A DNA stretch of 64,000 bases from Alcaligenaceae bacterium CGII-47 (lineage in GTDB: Bacteria > Pseudomonadota > Gammaproteobacteria > Burkholderiales > Burkholderiaceae_B): NCBI GenBank assembly GCA_019166125.1, contig JAHTBO010000001.1, positions 39,066 to 103,065 of the forward strand, written 5' to 3'. The notes under the pieces were generated by a model. It was not told the DNA's origin. It saw only the letters and a program-made list of their open reading frames with translations, and ran no database searches. Positions 9,313 to 17,854 of this stretch are shown piece after piece. Each line of letters starts with the position of its first letter. The first letter of the stretch is position 1. The position numbers were made by a program, and so were the translations under genes.

Positions 9313-10365
9313 ATGCCTGCTAAGGATCTGCTTACCATTACGCACGTTAGCCCCAGCCAGGAATGGCTAGAGAGTCGTAATGAGCCTATTATCGAACCCG
9401 ATCAGTCGATCATCGATCCTCATCACCATTTTTCAGAGCATTGGGGCGGCTATTTCTTAAAGGAATTGGTACGGGATCTGAAATCCGGGCATAAGCTCTG
9501 CGGTACGGTCTATGTGCAGTGCGGCTTAGCTTATCGTGAGTCCGGGCCTGACTACTTAAAGCCCGTAGGCGAGACCGAAGCGGTCATGTCCATTGTCGAG
9601 TCGATTCCTGCCGAATATCAGGAATTGAATATTGCTGCCGGCATTATCGGGCATGCGGATCTGTCTATGGGGGAATCTGTAGACGAGATACTCGAAGCTC
9701 ATATCAGGGTGGCCGGAGACCGATTCAAGGGAATTCGCGATTCAGGCGCGTGGAATAGTGATTTCAGACATGGCGTATTACCCAGACCCCAAAGGGGCCT
9801 ATTCCTCGATCGTCAGTTTCAGCTCGGGTTTTCTCGGTTGCATAAACAAGGCTTGTCTTTTGAGTCCTGGGTCTATCATCATCAGCTCGATGAACTTTTG
9901 GCGCTTGCTCGTGCATTTCCTGAAACACCGATCATGATCAATCATATTGGTGCGCCGCTAGGCGTTGGTCCATATAAGGATAAGCGTGCTGAGGTCATGG
10001 AGCAATGGAAGCCCATGATGAAGGCGCTTTCAGCCTGTCATAACGTCTATGTAAAGCTGGGTGGATTAGGAACCGCCGTATTTGGCTATCATTTTAATGA
10101 ACTGCCGGTTGCGCCGTCGTCTGAAGTATTAGCCGAAGCCTGGGGTCCTTACTTTAATACCTGCATCGATCTATTTGGAGCCGATCGCTGCATGTTCGAA
10201 AGTAATTTTCCAGTTGACCGCAGTATAAGCAGCTATCACGTGCTATGGAATGCATTCAAGCGTGTGGTGTCGTCGGCATCATCATCTGAAAAAGATGCGT
10301 TGTTTCACAATAACGCGGCCCGGTTCTATAAATTACCTGTGCCGCTCATCAAAAGCGCAGTGTAG
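9313..10365 (+). CDS. Amidohydrolase-family (COG3618-like) metal-dependent hydrolase
   Basis: TIM-barrel hydrolase of the amidohydrolase-2 group, which includes 2-pyrone-4,6-dicarboxylate lactonase and sugar lactonases. The metal-binding start IIDPHHHF is at about residues 33-40, NHIG near residue 209, and the C-terminal FESNFPVD (about 296-303) supplies the usual catalytic Asp. I placed the start at the ATG 9313, not at an upstream in-frame TTG (9292). It probably opens a lactone or cleaves a C-C bond in the island's pathway. The exact substrate is not readable from sequence. Confidence 0.78.
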   Translation: MPAKDLLTITHVSPSQEWLESRNEPIIEPDQSIIDPHHHFSEHWGGYFLKELVRDLKSGHKLCGTVYVQCGLAYRESGPDYLKPVGETEAVMSIVESIPAEYQELNIAAGIIGHADLSMGESVDEILEAHIRVAGDRFKGIRDSGAWNSDFRHGVLPRPQRGLFLDRQFQLGFSRLHKQGLSFESWVYHHQLDELLALARAFPETPIMINHIGAPLGVGPYKDKRAEVMEQWKPMMKALSACHNVYVKLGGLGTAVFGYHFNELPVAPSSEVLAEAWGPYFNTCIDLFGADRCMFESNFPVDRSISSYHVLWNAFKRVVSSASSSEKDALFHNNAARFYKLPVPLIKSAV

Positions 10366-10410
10366 CGTCATGCGTGCTTAATTATTGAGTTTTCGGTTGG
10401 AGAGTGCGTC

Positions 10411-11823
10411 GTGACGTCGTTGAAATTTGATGAGCAGCCTGTGCGGACGGCTAGAGAAAGCCTTGCTATGGGATTCGCGCGGATGGCCGTTTCCGTGGAC
10501 TACGATCGGCTCCCGGTAGCGGTACGCAACAAAGCCAAGGTTCATGTGCTCGATACCATCGGCCTTGCGTTCGCATCGCTGAGTCAGCCGTTCGCCGCGC
10601 CCTCATTGGCCGGTATCGTGGCCGCAGGCGGGCAGGGCCGATGCAGGGTCTTGGGCACGCCTTATCAACTCACTGCGCGTGATGCGGCGATGGCCAATGG
10701 CTTACTCATGCATGGGCTTGATTTTGATGATACGCATCTTGCCAGCATCATTCATGCTTCAGTCGCCAGTTTGCCAGTGGCGCTTTCCCTGGGCGAGTAT
10801 CTCGATATTTCCTGGAACAAAATGCTTGCAGCATACGTTTTGGGTATGGAGGTTGCGATACGGATTGGTGCATCCGTAAAAGGAGGCTTCCATGCAACGG
10901 GCTTTCATGCGACAGGTGTGGTTTCACATTTCAGCTCTGCCGTTGTCGCCGGTAAGCTCTTAGGCCTGAATATTGAGCAAATTTGCGCCGTGCAAGGTGT
11001 TGCTGCGAGTACCGCATCAGGGGTACAGGTGTTTCTCGAGGAGGGCGCCTGGACGAAGCGTATGCATCCGGGTTGGGGAGCATTGGCGGGTATTACCGCT
11101 GCCTATATGACTCAGGCTGGCTTTGTTGCACCCTCAAGGCCATACGAAGGTAAGTTCGGTTTGTATGACACCCACCTTGATGGGGCTGAGGTCGATGAGG
11201 CATTGATCAGAGCGGATTTAGGAACCCACTGGAGGATGCTGGAAACGGCCATCAAACCGTACCCGATCTGCCATTTCAGCCATGCCTGTGCCGAAGCCGC
11301 CGCTATACTGAGCCCGACAGTTCTGGGGCGTCTGGATGATATCGATGAGATCGTTGCGTATCTGCCGCAGCCCACCTTGCATATTGTGGCCGAGCCCGCC
11401 GAAAAGAAACAACGCGTGTTGACGGATTACGACGCTAAGTTTAGTGTGCAATATGTGGTTGCCGCGTCGCTGTTGCGCGGAGGATTTGGTATGAATGAGC
11501 TGTCGCCGGAATCTATTGCAAACCCGCAATTTACCCGACTCGCAACTCAGATCATTTGTAAGGCCGAGGAAAACACCGAGTTCCCTAAATATTTTTCTGG
11601 TCAGGTAACGGTAAAGTTCAAAAATGGTGAAATGGTCTCGGAGCATATCCCTATCAACAAAGGCGCGGGCGCGCGCGAAATGACTTGGGACCACGTTGCA
11701 GAAAAGTTTCTCGGTAATGTGGGAATGGTCGCCAGCGAGCAGAAAGCTGCTGCCATGCTGGATGCGATCAACCATGCCGAGGGAAAAAGCGTCAGAGATG
11801 TACTGAGTGCATTGACACTATAG
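10411..11823 (+). CDS. MmgE/PrpD family protein (second of two)
   Basis: Also 470 residues, starting with GTG 12 bases after a TTGGAGAG. It carries HGLDFDDTH (about residues 98-106), an ATGFHATGVVSHFSSA block and the C-terminal small domain. It is clearly divergent from the copy at 1740, so the two probably act on different intermediates or stereoisomers. It is the last gene of the transporter-amidohydrolase unit and overlaps the convergent gntR stop by six bases. Confidence 0.8.
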   Translation: MTSLKFDEQPVRTARESLAMGFARMAVSVDYDRLPVAVRNKAKVHVLDTIGLAFASLSQPFAAPSLAGIVAAGGQGRCRVLGTPYQLTARDAAMANGLLMHGLDFDDTHLASIIHASVASLPVALSLGEYLDISWNKMLAAYVLGMEVAIRIGASVKGGFHATGFHATGVVSHFSSAVVAGKLLGLNIEQICAVQGVAASTASGVQVFLEEGAWTKRMHPGWGALAGITAAYMTQAGFVAPSRPYEGKFGLYDTHLDGAEVDEALIRADLGTHWRMLETAIKPYPICHFSHACAEAAAILSPTVLGRLDDIDEIVAYLPQPTLHIVAEPAEKKQRVLTDYDAKFSVQYVVAASLLRGGFGMNELSPESIANPQFTRLATQIICKAEENTEFPKYFSGQVTVKFKNGEMVSEHIPINKGAGAREMTWDHVAEKFLGNVGMVASEQKAAAMLDAINHAEGKSVRDVLSALTL

Positions 11824-12495
11824 TTCTGTAGGCGTTGTAAATAGCTGTTTGAGGCGCAGCTTTTGGGCGCCATGGATGTGATTGCGTAGCGCGTCCTCGG
11901 CTTTGATCGGGTCGCGGTCCTTAATCGCCTGGACAACGGCCCGATGCTCCTTAAGTGTTTCCTTAGCGCGCTTGGGATCTCTAAGTGTCGTAGGGCCGAG
12001 CAGCATCAGTGTGTCATGCAATATTGTCAAACTATTAATCAAATATCGATTATGGCTGCACCGGTATAAGGTATCGTGAAATTGACGATTTCGCATCGAG
12101 AGGACGGATTCGTTTCCGATGGATGCCTCGTACTCATGGCATAAATCGTCGAGAATTGAAATCTCGACATTAGAGGCATGCTGTGCGGCCAAGCGGGCAG
12201 CCGTCCCCTCTAGAACCTCACGCATGAAATACAACTCGGTGATCATGCTGTAGTCTAATTCCGCGACCATAATGCCACGGATAGAATCGTGCATGACCAG
12301 GCCCTCAGCCTCTAGCCTTGCGAGGGCTTCTCGGATAGGGGTGCGACTGAGCCCGATCATTTTCGCCAAATCAACTTCGCGTAGCCGATCCCCAGGAGAA
12401 AGACTCCCTGCCTGAATGGCTTCTCTGATGTGGCGATAAGCCCGCTCGCCTAACGGCAAGGCATCATTATTTGCTGATTGAGGAGTTTTATTCAT
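11818..12495 (-). CDS. GntR-family transcriptional regulator, FCD (FadR) subfamily
   Basis: 225-residue regulator. The N-terminal winged helix-turn-helix (about residues 15-78) contains the family signature TPIREALARLEAEGL. The C-terminal FCD ligand-binding domain (about 90-210) has the usual metal-site residues spread over helices, for example FHDTLYRCSHN near residue 137. It is convergent with the PrpD gene and divergent from the aldehyde dehydrogenase gene. It is the obvious candidate to bind the TTGTATACAA-like sites at 107, 3378, 12566 and 12757; the effector is presumably a pathway acid. Confidence 0.88.
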   Translation of the reverse strand: MNKTPQSANNDALPLGERAYRHIREAIQAGSLSPGDRLREVDLAKMIGLSRTPIREALARLEAEGLVMHDSIRGIMVAELDYSMITELYFMREVLEGTAARLAAQHASNVEISILDDLCHEYEASIGNESVLSMRNRQFHDTLYRCSHNRYLINSLTILHDTLMLLGPTTLRDPKRAKETLKEHRAVVQAIKDRDPIKAEDALRNHIHGAQKLRLKQLFTTPTEL

Positions 12496-12565
12496 TTTTT
12501 AATTATGGCCTATAGAACAGTCGGTTTTCTCAAAAAACATCATTATTATAAACGCTAGCTCATAA

Positions 12566-12575
12566 ATCTATACAA
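12566..12575. promoter_or_regulatory. Candidate GntR operator, copy 3
   Basis: ATCTATACAA matches 8 of 10 bases of the palindrome at 3378 and lies 71 bases upstream of the gntR start, as expected for autoregulation. A weak match taken alone. Confidence 0.3.
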
Positions 12576-12756
12576 CGCTTGGGGCGTCGAAGCTATTAAC
12601 CTATCTATCCTTGTGGTGATTTGTTGACTTGGAAATATCGCTTCCTCAATCTAAACGTTCGAGCGATCGGCTTGAGCATAATAGCCGGAACTTAACGCAT
12701 CGCTTTGATCAGGGTAAATACTGACGCCAACTCAAAAAAATGCTTATATAATGCAA

Positions 12757-12766
12757 TTGTATACGT
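12757..12766. promoter_or_regulatory. Candidate GntR operator, copy 4
   Basis: TTGTATACGT matches 8 of 10 bases, and with its left flank shares ATGCARTTGTATAC with the 3378 copy. It lies about 118 bases before the aldehyde dehydrogenase start. Confidence 0.45.
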
Positions 12767-12883
12767 TGGGATTCAATAGTTTTATGTTGCGTCGTGTATA
12801 TAGCATAAGGGTCGGCGAGCAGCTCGCATGCCGACATGGTCACATAGTTGAGTGCTGAGTACATCAGCAAAAAGGTAGGGAAC

Positions 12884-14356
12884 ATGAAGTACAGTCTTTT
12901 CATCGGTGGTGAGTGGACAACTCAGCCTGATCAGCATTATTTTCCCGCGATCAATCCCTACAGTCAGGAGGTATGGGCTGAGATCCCGCAGGCATCAGAA
13001 GCACAGGTCATCGATGCAATCGACTCCGCCAGAGCCGCGTTTAACCAGGTCTGGTCAAAAACTTCCGGACTCGAACGCGGTAAGCTGATGAATCGGCTGG
13101 CGGACCTGCTCGATGCCGATGCTGAACGCATGAGCATCCTCGAGAGCACGGATAACGGCAAGGTTATTCGCGAAACCAGCACGCAGATGCATATGGCCGC
13201 GCGTGCCTACCGATTCTTTGCCGGGAGCGCAGATAAGCTATCTGGTAAGGTCTTTCCTCTGGATAAACCTAATATCCTCGACTTTGCACAAAAGCAGGCA
13301 TTGGGTGTGGCGGTTCTCATTACTGCCTGGAACTCTCCGATTGCGCTATTGAGCAATAAGCTCGCGCCCGCCTTGGCGGCGGGCTGTACCGTTATCATCA
13401 AACCATCAGAGCATGCTTCCGTATCGACACTCGAGTTTGCCAAATTTATTGAGCAGGCCGGCTTTCCAAAGGGCGTGGTCAATGTCGTAACGGGCGACTA
13501 TAAGGTCGGTAAATGGTTGATCAACTCGCGTCGCATCGACAAAATCAGTTTTACCGGCAGCCCGGGGGTCGGCAGAGAAATTGCGTCCGACGCAGGGCGC
13601 AATCTGACTCCCGTGACGCTTGAGCTTGGTGGCAAATCCCCAAATATCATATTTGAGGCCGCAGATATCAATAAGGCGGTCGTAGGCGCGCTCGCGGGTA
13701 TCTTTGGCGCGACTGGGCAGACATGTATTGCCGGCTCAAGGTTGCTCGTACAAAAGACGGTCTATGCGGATGTCGTGGATAAGCTGGTGGCCAGGGCAAA
13801 AAGCATCATCCTCGGAGACCCGCTCGATTTCAAAACCGAAATGGGTACGTTGGCTAACCAGCCACAGTTTGATCGGGTCATGGCTTTGATTAAAAAGGGC
13901 GGCGATGACGGAGCGGTACTGGCGGTGGGCGGTGAACGCGCCACCGGTGCCGGACTCTCAAAAGGGCTGTTCATACAGCCGACGATCTTTAAGGATGTCG
14001 ATAACTCGATGGCCTTGGCCAGAGAGGAGATCTTTGGTCCGGTCCTGTCCATCATACCGTTCGATACCGAAGACAGCGCCATCGAGATTGCCAACGACAA
14101 CGATTATGGTTTGGCAGCAGGTATCTGGACGAATGATTTAAATCAGGCGCTCAGGGTGTCTCAGGCGGTCCATGCGGGATGTGTTTGGGTCAATACGTAT
14201 CGTGCATCGGCCATGCAGGCCCCGTTTGGGGGCTTTAAGGATAGTGGGTTTGGCCGAGAGCGCAGCTTGTGGGCGCTGGATGAATACATGACCTACAAGA
14301 ACGTCATGATCGATTTCTCTGGCGAAGACAGAGATCCCTTTGCCGTCAAGGGATAG
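12884..14356 (+). CDS. NAD(P)-dependent aldehyde dehydrogenase
   Basis: 490-residue aldehyde dehydrogenase. It oxidises an aldehyde to an acid through a thiohemiacetal on the catalytic Cys. Visible motifs are the Rossmann-region FTGSPGVGR, the general-base Glu in LELGGKSPN (about residue 247), the nucleophile in GQTCIAGSR (about residue 281) and EEIFGPVLS near residue 384. The start is at the ATG 12884, preceded by AAGGTAGGGA; an in-frame TTG at 12848 lacks this. It begins the rightward operon with the SDR and the epimerase. The substrate is unknown. Confidence 0.9.
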   Translation: MKYSLFIGGEWTTQPDQHYFPAINPYSQEVWAEIPQASEAQVIDAIDSARAAFNQVWSKTSGLERGKLMNRLADLLDADAERMSILESTDNGKVIRETSTQMHMAARAYRFFAGSADKLSGKVFPLDKPNILDFAQKQALGVAVLITAWNSPIALLSNKLAPALAAGCTVIIKPSEHASVSTLEFAKFIEQAGFPKGVVNVVTGDYKVGKWLINSRRIDKISFTGSPGVGREIASDAGRNLTPVTLELGGKSPNIIFEAADINKAVVGALAGIFGATGQTCIAGSRLLVQKTVYADVVDKLVARAKSIILGDPLDFKTEMGTLANQPQFDRVMALIKKGGDDGAVLAVGGERATGAGLSKGLFIQPTIFKDVDNSMALAREEIFGPVLSIIPFDTEDSAIEIANDNDYGLAAGIWTNDLNQALRVSQAVHAGCVWVNTYRASAMQAPFGGFKDSGFGRERSLWALDEYMTYKNVMIDFSGEDRDPFAVKG

Positions 14357-14411
14357 CGGATACATTAATCATCGCAGATGGGTCAGTCCATCACACAAAA
14401 TAGGCAAAAAA

Positions 14412-15185
14412 ATGATCAAACGATATGGCGATTATTTTGACCAAAAAACGATAATCATTACCGGCGCAGCCAGCGGTATGGGTCGCGAAGCCGCTCTGCT
14501 CTTTGCTGGACAAGGTGCCAACGTGGTATGCGCTGACATCAACGAAAAGCTCGGGCAGGAAACAGTAGAAAAGATCAAAAGCGCAGGCGGTCAGGGTGTT
14601 TTTATAAAAACTGACGTCACAAAGAAATCGGGTGTGCAGGCTCTCGTAGCAGAAGCTGTCAGGAAATATGAAAATATTGATTTTTTGTTCAATTCTGCAG
14701 GCTCGGCATTGAGGCGGTCTAAGTTCCTGGATATCGATGAGGATTTGCTCGATACGGCCATTGATCTGAATTTCAAGAGTGTCTTTTATGCCATTCAGGA
14801 GGTCATGCCGCATATGCTGCGCAAAAAATCCGGTGTGATCGTGAGTATCTCTAGCATGTCGGTTAAGCGCGGTGGCCCGGGTGCCTCGATCCACTATGCC
14901 GCAGCGAAGGCTGCGGTCACGACCCTCACCCTGGGTGTGGCCCGTGAGTTTGCTAAGGACGGAATCCGCTGCCTCTCGATCTCTCCGGGACCGTTTGACA
15001 CCGCCTTTCAGTCGGCAGCCGGTACGACACCAGAATTAGCGCAGAAATTTCTGGCCGATGTGCCCATGAATCGCCTGGGCAGACCCTCAGAGATTGCCGA
15101 GCTGGTTCTATTTATGTGTTCGAATGTCTGCGAGTTCATGACTGCTGATACGGTCTATGTGAATGGCGGTGGCGGTTACAGATAG
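14412..15185 (+). CDS. Short-chain dehydrogenase/reductase
   Basis: 257-residue classical SDR. The NAD(P)-binding glycine motif TGAASGMG is at about residues 17-24, the acidic residue D after strand 2 (CADIN) favours NAD(H), NSAG is near residue 95, the catalytic Ser lies in SISSMS and YAAAK carries the Tyr and Lys. An ending of VNGGGGYR is typical. The start ATG 14412 has only a weak ribosome-binding site; longer in-frame starts would add a non-family extension. It probably interconverts an alcohol and a ketone in the same pathway as the aldehyde dehydrogenase. Confidence 0.88.
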   Translation: MIKRYGDYFDQKTIIITGAASGMGREAALLFAGQGANVVCADINEKLGQETVEKIKSAGGQGVFIKTDVTKKSGVQALVAEAVRKYENIDFLFNSAGSALRRSKFLDIDEDLLDTAIDLNFKSVFYAIQEVMPHMLRKKSGVIVSISSMSVKRGGPGASIHYAAAKAAVTTLTLGVAREFAKDGIRCLSISPGPFDTAFQSAAGTTPELAQKFLADVPMNRLGRPSEIAELVLFMCSNVCEFMTADTVYVNGGGGYR

Positions 15186-15246
15186 ATTGTCTGTGCTGCT
15201 GGCCAATCATGATAACGCTGCTTATATATCAATTTAGGAAATACGC

Positions 15247-16248
15247 ATGTCAATGACGATTGAAGGTAAGAGCTATTTAATTACCGGTGGCGCAAGCCTC
15301 GTGGGCTCACATATATGTGATAGCCTTTTACAGGCAGGGGCTAAGGAGGTCCGGCTCCTCGATAATTTTTCGCTGGGCACGCCCGCAACGATCGCTCATC
15401 TGGATGACGAGCCCAGGGTAAAGCGCATCCGTGGCGATGTGCTCAAGCTCGTGGACTTGCTGGAGGCCACGCAAGGCGTGGACGGGGTTTTCGCGCTTGC
15501 GGGCTATCTGACCTTGCCCATGTCGCAGGACCCATTCAATGGCTTGTCCGTCAACACCATCGGGATATTGAATACCCTGGAAGCCTGTCGCTTTAACAGC
15601 GTTCGGCGCCTTATCTTTTCATCATCGATTGCGGTCTACGGTATGCCTGGTGGCGGCGCGATCGACGAGACGACGGCTTATGCCTCCAGTGGTCTTCAGC
15701 CGGCTTCGAATCTTTATGGTGCGAGCAAATTGATTGGCGAGGCGCTATGCGCGCAGTATGCAAAAAAATACGATGTGGAATTCAACGTGCTGAGGTTTTC
15801 TTCGGTGTACGGCGCCCGGCAGCATGCCAGGGCGGTCAATGCGGTGTTTGTCGCCAATATCTGTGATCAGATCGTACGCAACGAGTCACCGGTCATCCAG
15901 GGCGACGGGCGCGAGGTCCATGATTACGTCTACGTGTCGGATGTCGCCCGGGCCTGCACGATGGCGATGATCAGCGACGCGCATGATCACGCCATTAATA
16001 TCGGTACAGGAGTAGATACAACATCTACACAGGTTGCGGAAATGGCGATTCGTCTTTCTGGTAACGCTGGGCTCAAACCGGTCTATCAGGCGGACAACCG
16101 GGCGGTCAAGTCGGCTGCAGCCTCTGAGCTACAGATCAATGTCGATAAGGCCCTGAGTACGATCGGCTGGAAGGCCGAGATATCCCTCGAAGAAGGTATG
16201 CGCCGATTGATGGCATGGCAAAAGACCAACGCCTCCCATGCTCGTTAG
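15247..16248 (+). CDS. NAD-dependent epimerase/dehydratase family protein
   Basis: 333-residue extended SDR. The nucleotide motif TGGASLVGSH is at residues 13-22, the DNFS and RGDV segments follow, and the active site has SSSIAVYG and YGASK (Tyr-xxx-Lys near residue 159). HDYVYVSDVA and the GTGVDT region match sugar-nucleotide epimerases. In a catabolic context it may act on an open acid or lactone rather than a nucleotide sugar. It is 61 bases after the SDR and 34 bases before the PrpF-like gene. Confidence 0.82.
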   Translation: MSMTIEGKSYLITGGASLVGSHICDSLLQAGAKEVRLLDNFSLGTPATIAHLDDEPRVKRIRGDVLKLVDLLEATQGVDGVFALAGYLTLPMSQDPFNGLSVNTIGILNTLEACRFNSVRRLIFSSSIAVYGMPGGGAIDETTAYASSGLQPASNLYGASKLIGEALCAQYAKKYDVEFNVLRFSSVYGARQHARAVNAVFVANICDQIVRNESPVIQGDGREVHDYVYVSDVARACTMAMISDAHDHAINIGTGVDTTSTQVAEMAIRLSGNAGLKPVYQADNRAVKSAAASELQINVDKALSTIGWKAEISLEEGMRRLMAWQKTNASHAR

Positions 16249-16282
16249 GTTTTGTGCCTGAGGCGAGAGAGGTCAATGAGCC

Positions 16283-17434
16283 ATGACGCAAACTGACATG
16301 ATGCGGCGTATACCGGCCGTATTTATGCGTGGCGGTACCAGCAAAGGCCTGATCCTGCATGTGCATGATCTGCCCTTGCAGCGCGAACAGTGGGATCCAC
16401 TTTTTCTGGCTCTGATGGGTAGCCCGGATGTCCACGGGCGTCAGCTAAACGGCATGGGGGGGGGCGTGTCATCGCTGTCCAAGATCTGTGTGGTTGGCCC
16501 GTCCACCCGGTCGGATGCGGATATTGATTACACCTTTGCACAAGTCATGGTTGACGAGATGCGCGTTGATTACAGTGGGAACTGTGGCAATATGTCCTCG
16601 GCGATCGGCCCATTCGCGGTCGATGAAAAGCTCGTGCAGGCCGATGATGGGGACGCGCTCGTTCGTATCCATAATACCAATACCGGAAAGGTCATTCATG
16701 CCGTGTTCCCCGTCACGAACGGGCGTGCTCGGGTGGGCGGCGAGCTGGAAATTCCAGGCGTTTCGGGTAAGGGCGCCAGCGTTCAACTGACGTTCCTCGA
16801 TCCGGGCGGCGCCACCACGGGTCGGCTGCTCCCCACAGGGCAGGCGGCCCAGATACTCGAAGTGCCAGGTTTGGGCGGAATCAGGGTCTCTATGGTTGAT
16901 GCGGCCAATGCCTGTGTATTTGTCGATGCTCGGGATTTGGGTTTGAGCGGAACCGAGCTGCCAGCGGCGATTAATGGATGCCCTGATCTACTCGGTAAGC
17001 TCAATAATATTCGTATTCACGCATCGCTTGCCATGGGGATTACCTCCAATTTAGAGCAGGCACGTGCTAAACGCGTCGTGCCGTTTGTGGGGTTTGTCTC
17101 ACCCCCGCAGGCCGCGACAACGCTGTCCGGGGCTACGACGAACGCTGGCGATATTGATCTGACCGTCCGAATGATTTCCAGCGGCCAGCCTCATATGGCG
17201 TTGCAGTTGACCGTATCGCTGTGCTTGGCTGCGGCGGCGGGAATCAAAGGGACGGTGGTCAATACCGTCGCGCGTCCCTCTACTGATGGATCCTTACGTA
17301 TTGGCATGCCATCAGGCATCCTGACGGCAGGGGCTGATGTCGAATGTGTAAACCTAAATTGGAATGTGCGGCGAGGCTATTTTTATCGCACTGCGCGCCG
17401 TCTGTTCGATGGCCATGTCTATCCGGCGGAGTGA
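16283..17434 (+). CDS. PrpF-family isomerase (4-oxalomesaconate tautomerase/2-methylaconitate isomerase-like)
   Basis: 383-residue member of the PrpF family, cofactor-independent isomerases with a doubled diaminopimelate-epimerase fold that shift a double bond in an unsaturated polycarboxylic acid. The N-terminal FMRGGTSKG (about residues 14-22) and YSGNCGNMSSAIGPFAV (about 96-112, with the conserved Cys) are clear. The presence of PrpF beside two PrpD proteins supports an aconitate-like or oxalomesaconate-like intermediate. Overlap with 2-methylcitrate metabolism is possible, but prpB and prpC are not seen here. Confidence 0.82.
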   Translation: MTQTDMMRRIPAVFMRGGTSKGLILHVHDLPLQREQWDPLFLALMGSPDVHGRQLNGMGGGVSSLSKICVVGPSTRSDADIDYTFAQVMVDEMRVDYSGNCGNMSSAIGPFAVDEKLVQADDGDALVRIHNTNTGKVIHAVFPVTNGRARVGGELEIPGVSGKGASVQLTFLDPGGATTGRLLPTGQAAQILEVPGLGGIRVSMVDAANACVFVDARDLGLSGTELPAAINGCPDLLGKLNNIRIHASLAMGITSNLEQARAKRVVPFVGFVSPPQAATTLSGATTNAGDIDLTVRMISSGQPHMALQLTVSLCLAAAAGIKGTVVNTVARPSTDGSLRIGMPSGILTAGADVECVNLNWNVRRGYFYRTARRLFDGHVYPAE

Positions 17435-17442
17435 TGTAAGCA

Positions 17443-17847
17443 ATGAAACAGATACCGACAGAACTTGCCGAGGCTGAACTCTGCGATCGGTTTGAACGCG
17501 CGTTGTGTTCCGAGGTGATCACCGAGGTGCGCACTTTTGGGAGTACGCGCGTCTTGAGCGCAGATTGGGTGGTGCGCATCGGCGATACACCGTTTTTGCT
17601 CAATACCCGTTCCGGACAACTAGACGGATATCGGCGAGGACTGCCCTTGCTGTGCTCGAGTGATTTTTCAATCAATGGTTCGATAGACGCCTGGGCTGCG
17701 TTATGGACCTTATTGCCCCCCGCAGGATGGCATGATGTATTTGCGCTATCAAAGCGCGGAGAAATGTATTTTGAAGGCGATATGTCGCTGCTCATGGCGC
17801 ATCTTCAGTACGTAAAAGATTTTCTGACTATTCCCAGGTACCGGTGA
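17443..17847 (+). CDS. Small hypothetical protein, possible SCP2-like fold
   Basis: 134 residues, no clear family assignment by eye. It lies 8 bases after the PrpF-like gene and 7 before the hydrolase, so it is almost certainly translated in the operon. The pattern VVRIGDTPFLLNTRSG, then a tryptophan-rich SIDAWAALWTLLPPAGWHD and EMYFEGDMSLLMAHLQYVKD, recalls small SCP2 sterol-carrier-like proteins that bind hydrophobic acids or CoA esters. This resemblance is weak; treat the function as unknown. Confidence 0.6.
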   Translation: MKQIPTELAEAELCDRFERALCSEVITEVRTFGSTRVLSADWVVRIGDTPFLLNTRSGQLDGYRRGLPLLCSSDFSINGSIDAWAALWTLLPPAGWHDVFALSKRGEMYFEGDMSLLMAHLQYVKDFLTIPRYR

Positions 17848-17854
17848 GCGTGAC

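Larger units (their letters stand above)
12496..12883. promoter_or_regulatory. Divergent promoter region between gntR and aldehyde dehydrogenase
   Basis: A 388-base AT-rich gap without a convincing gene. It contains two operator-like sites (12566-12575 and 12757-12766), one nearer gntR and one nearer the aldehyde dehydrogenase, consistent with autoregulation plus control of the rightward operon. A short reading frame on the minus strand (12709-12903) overlaps the aldehyde dehydrogenase start and has no recognisable features. Confidence 0.55.

Noticed and set aside
12709-12903. Short minus-strand frame in the gntR promoter gap
   Set aside because: Low-complexity hydrophobic start, overlaps the aldehyde dehydrogenase start; nothing supports it as a gene.
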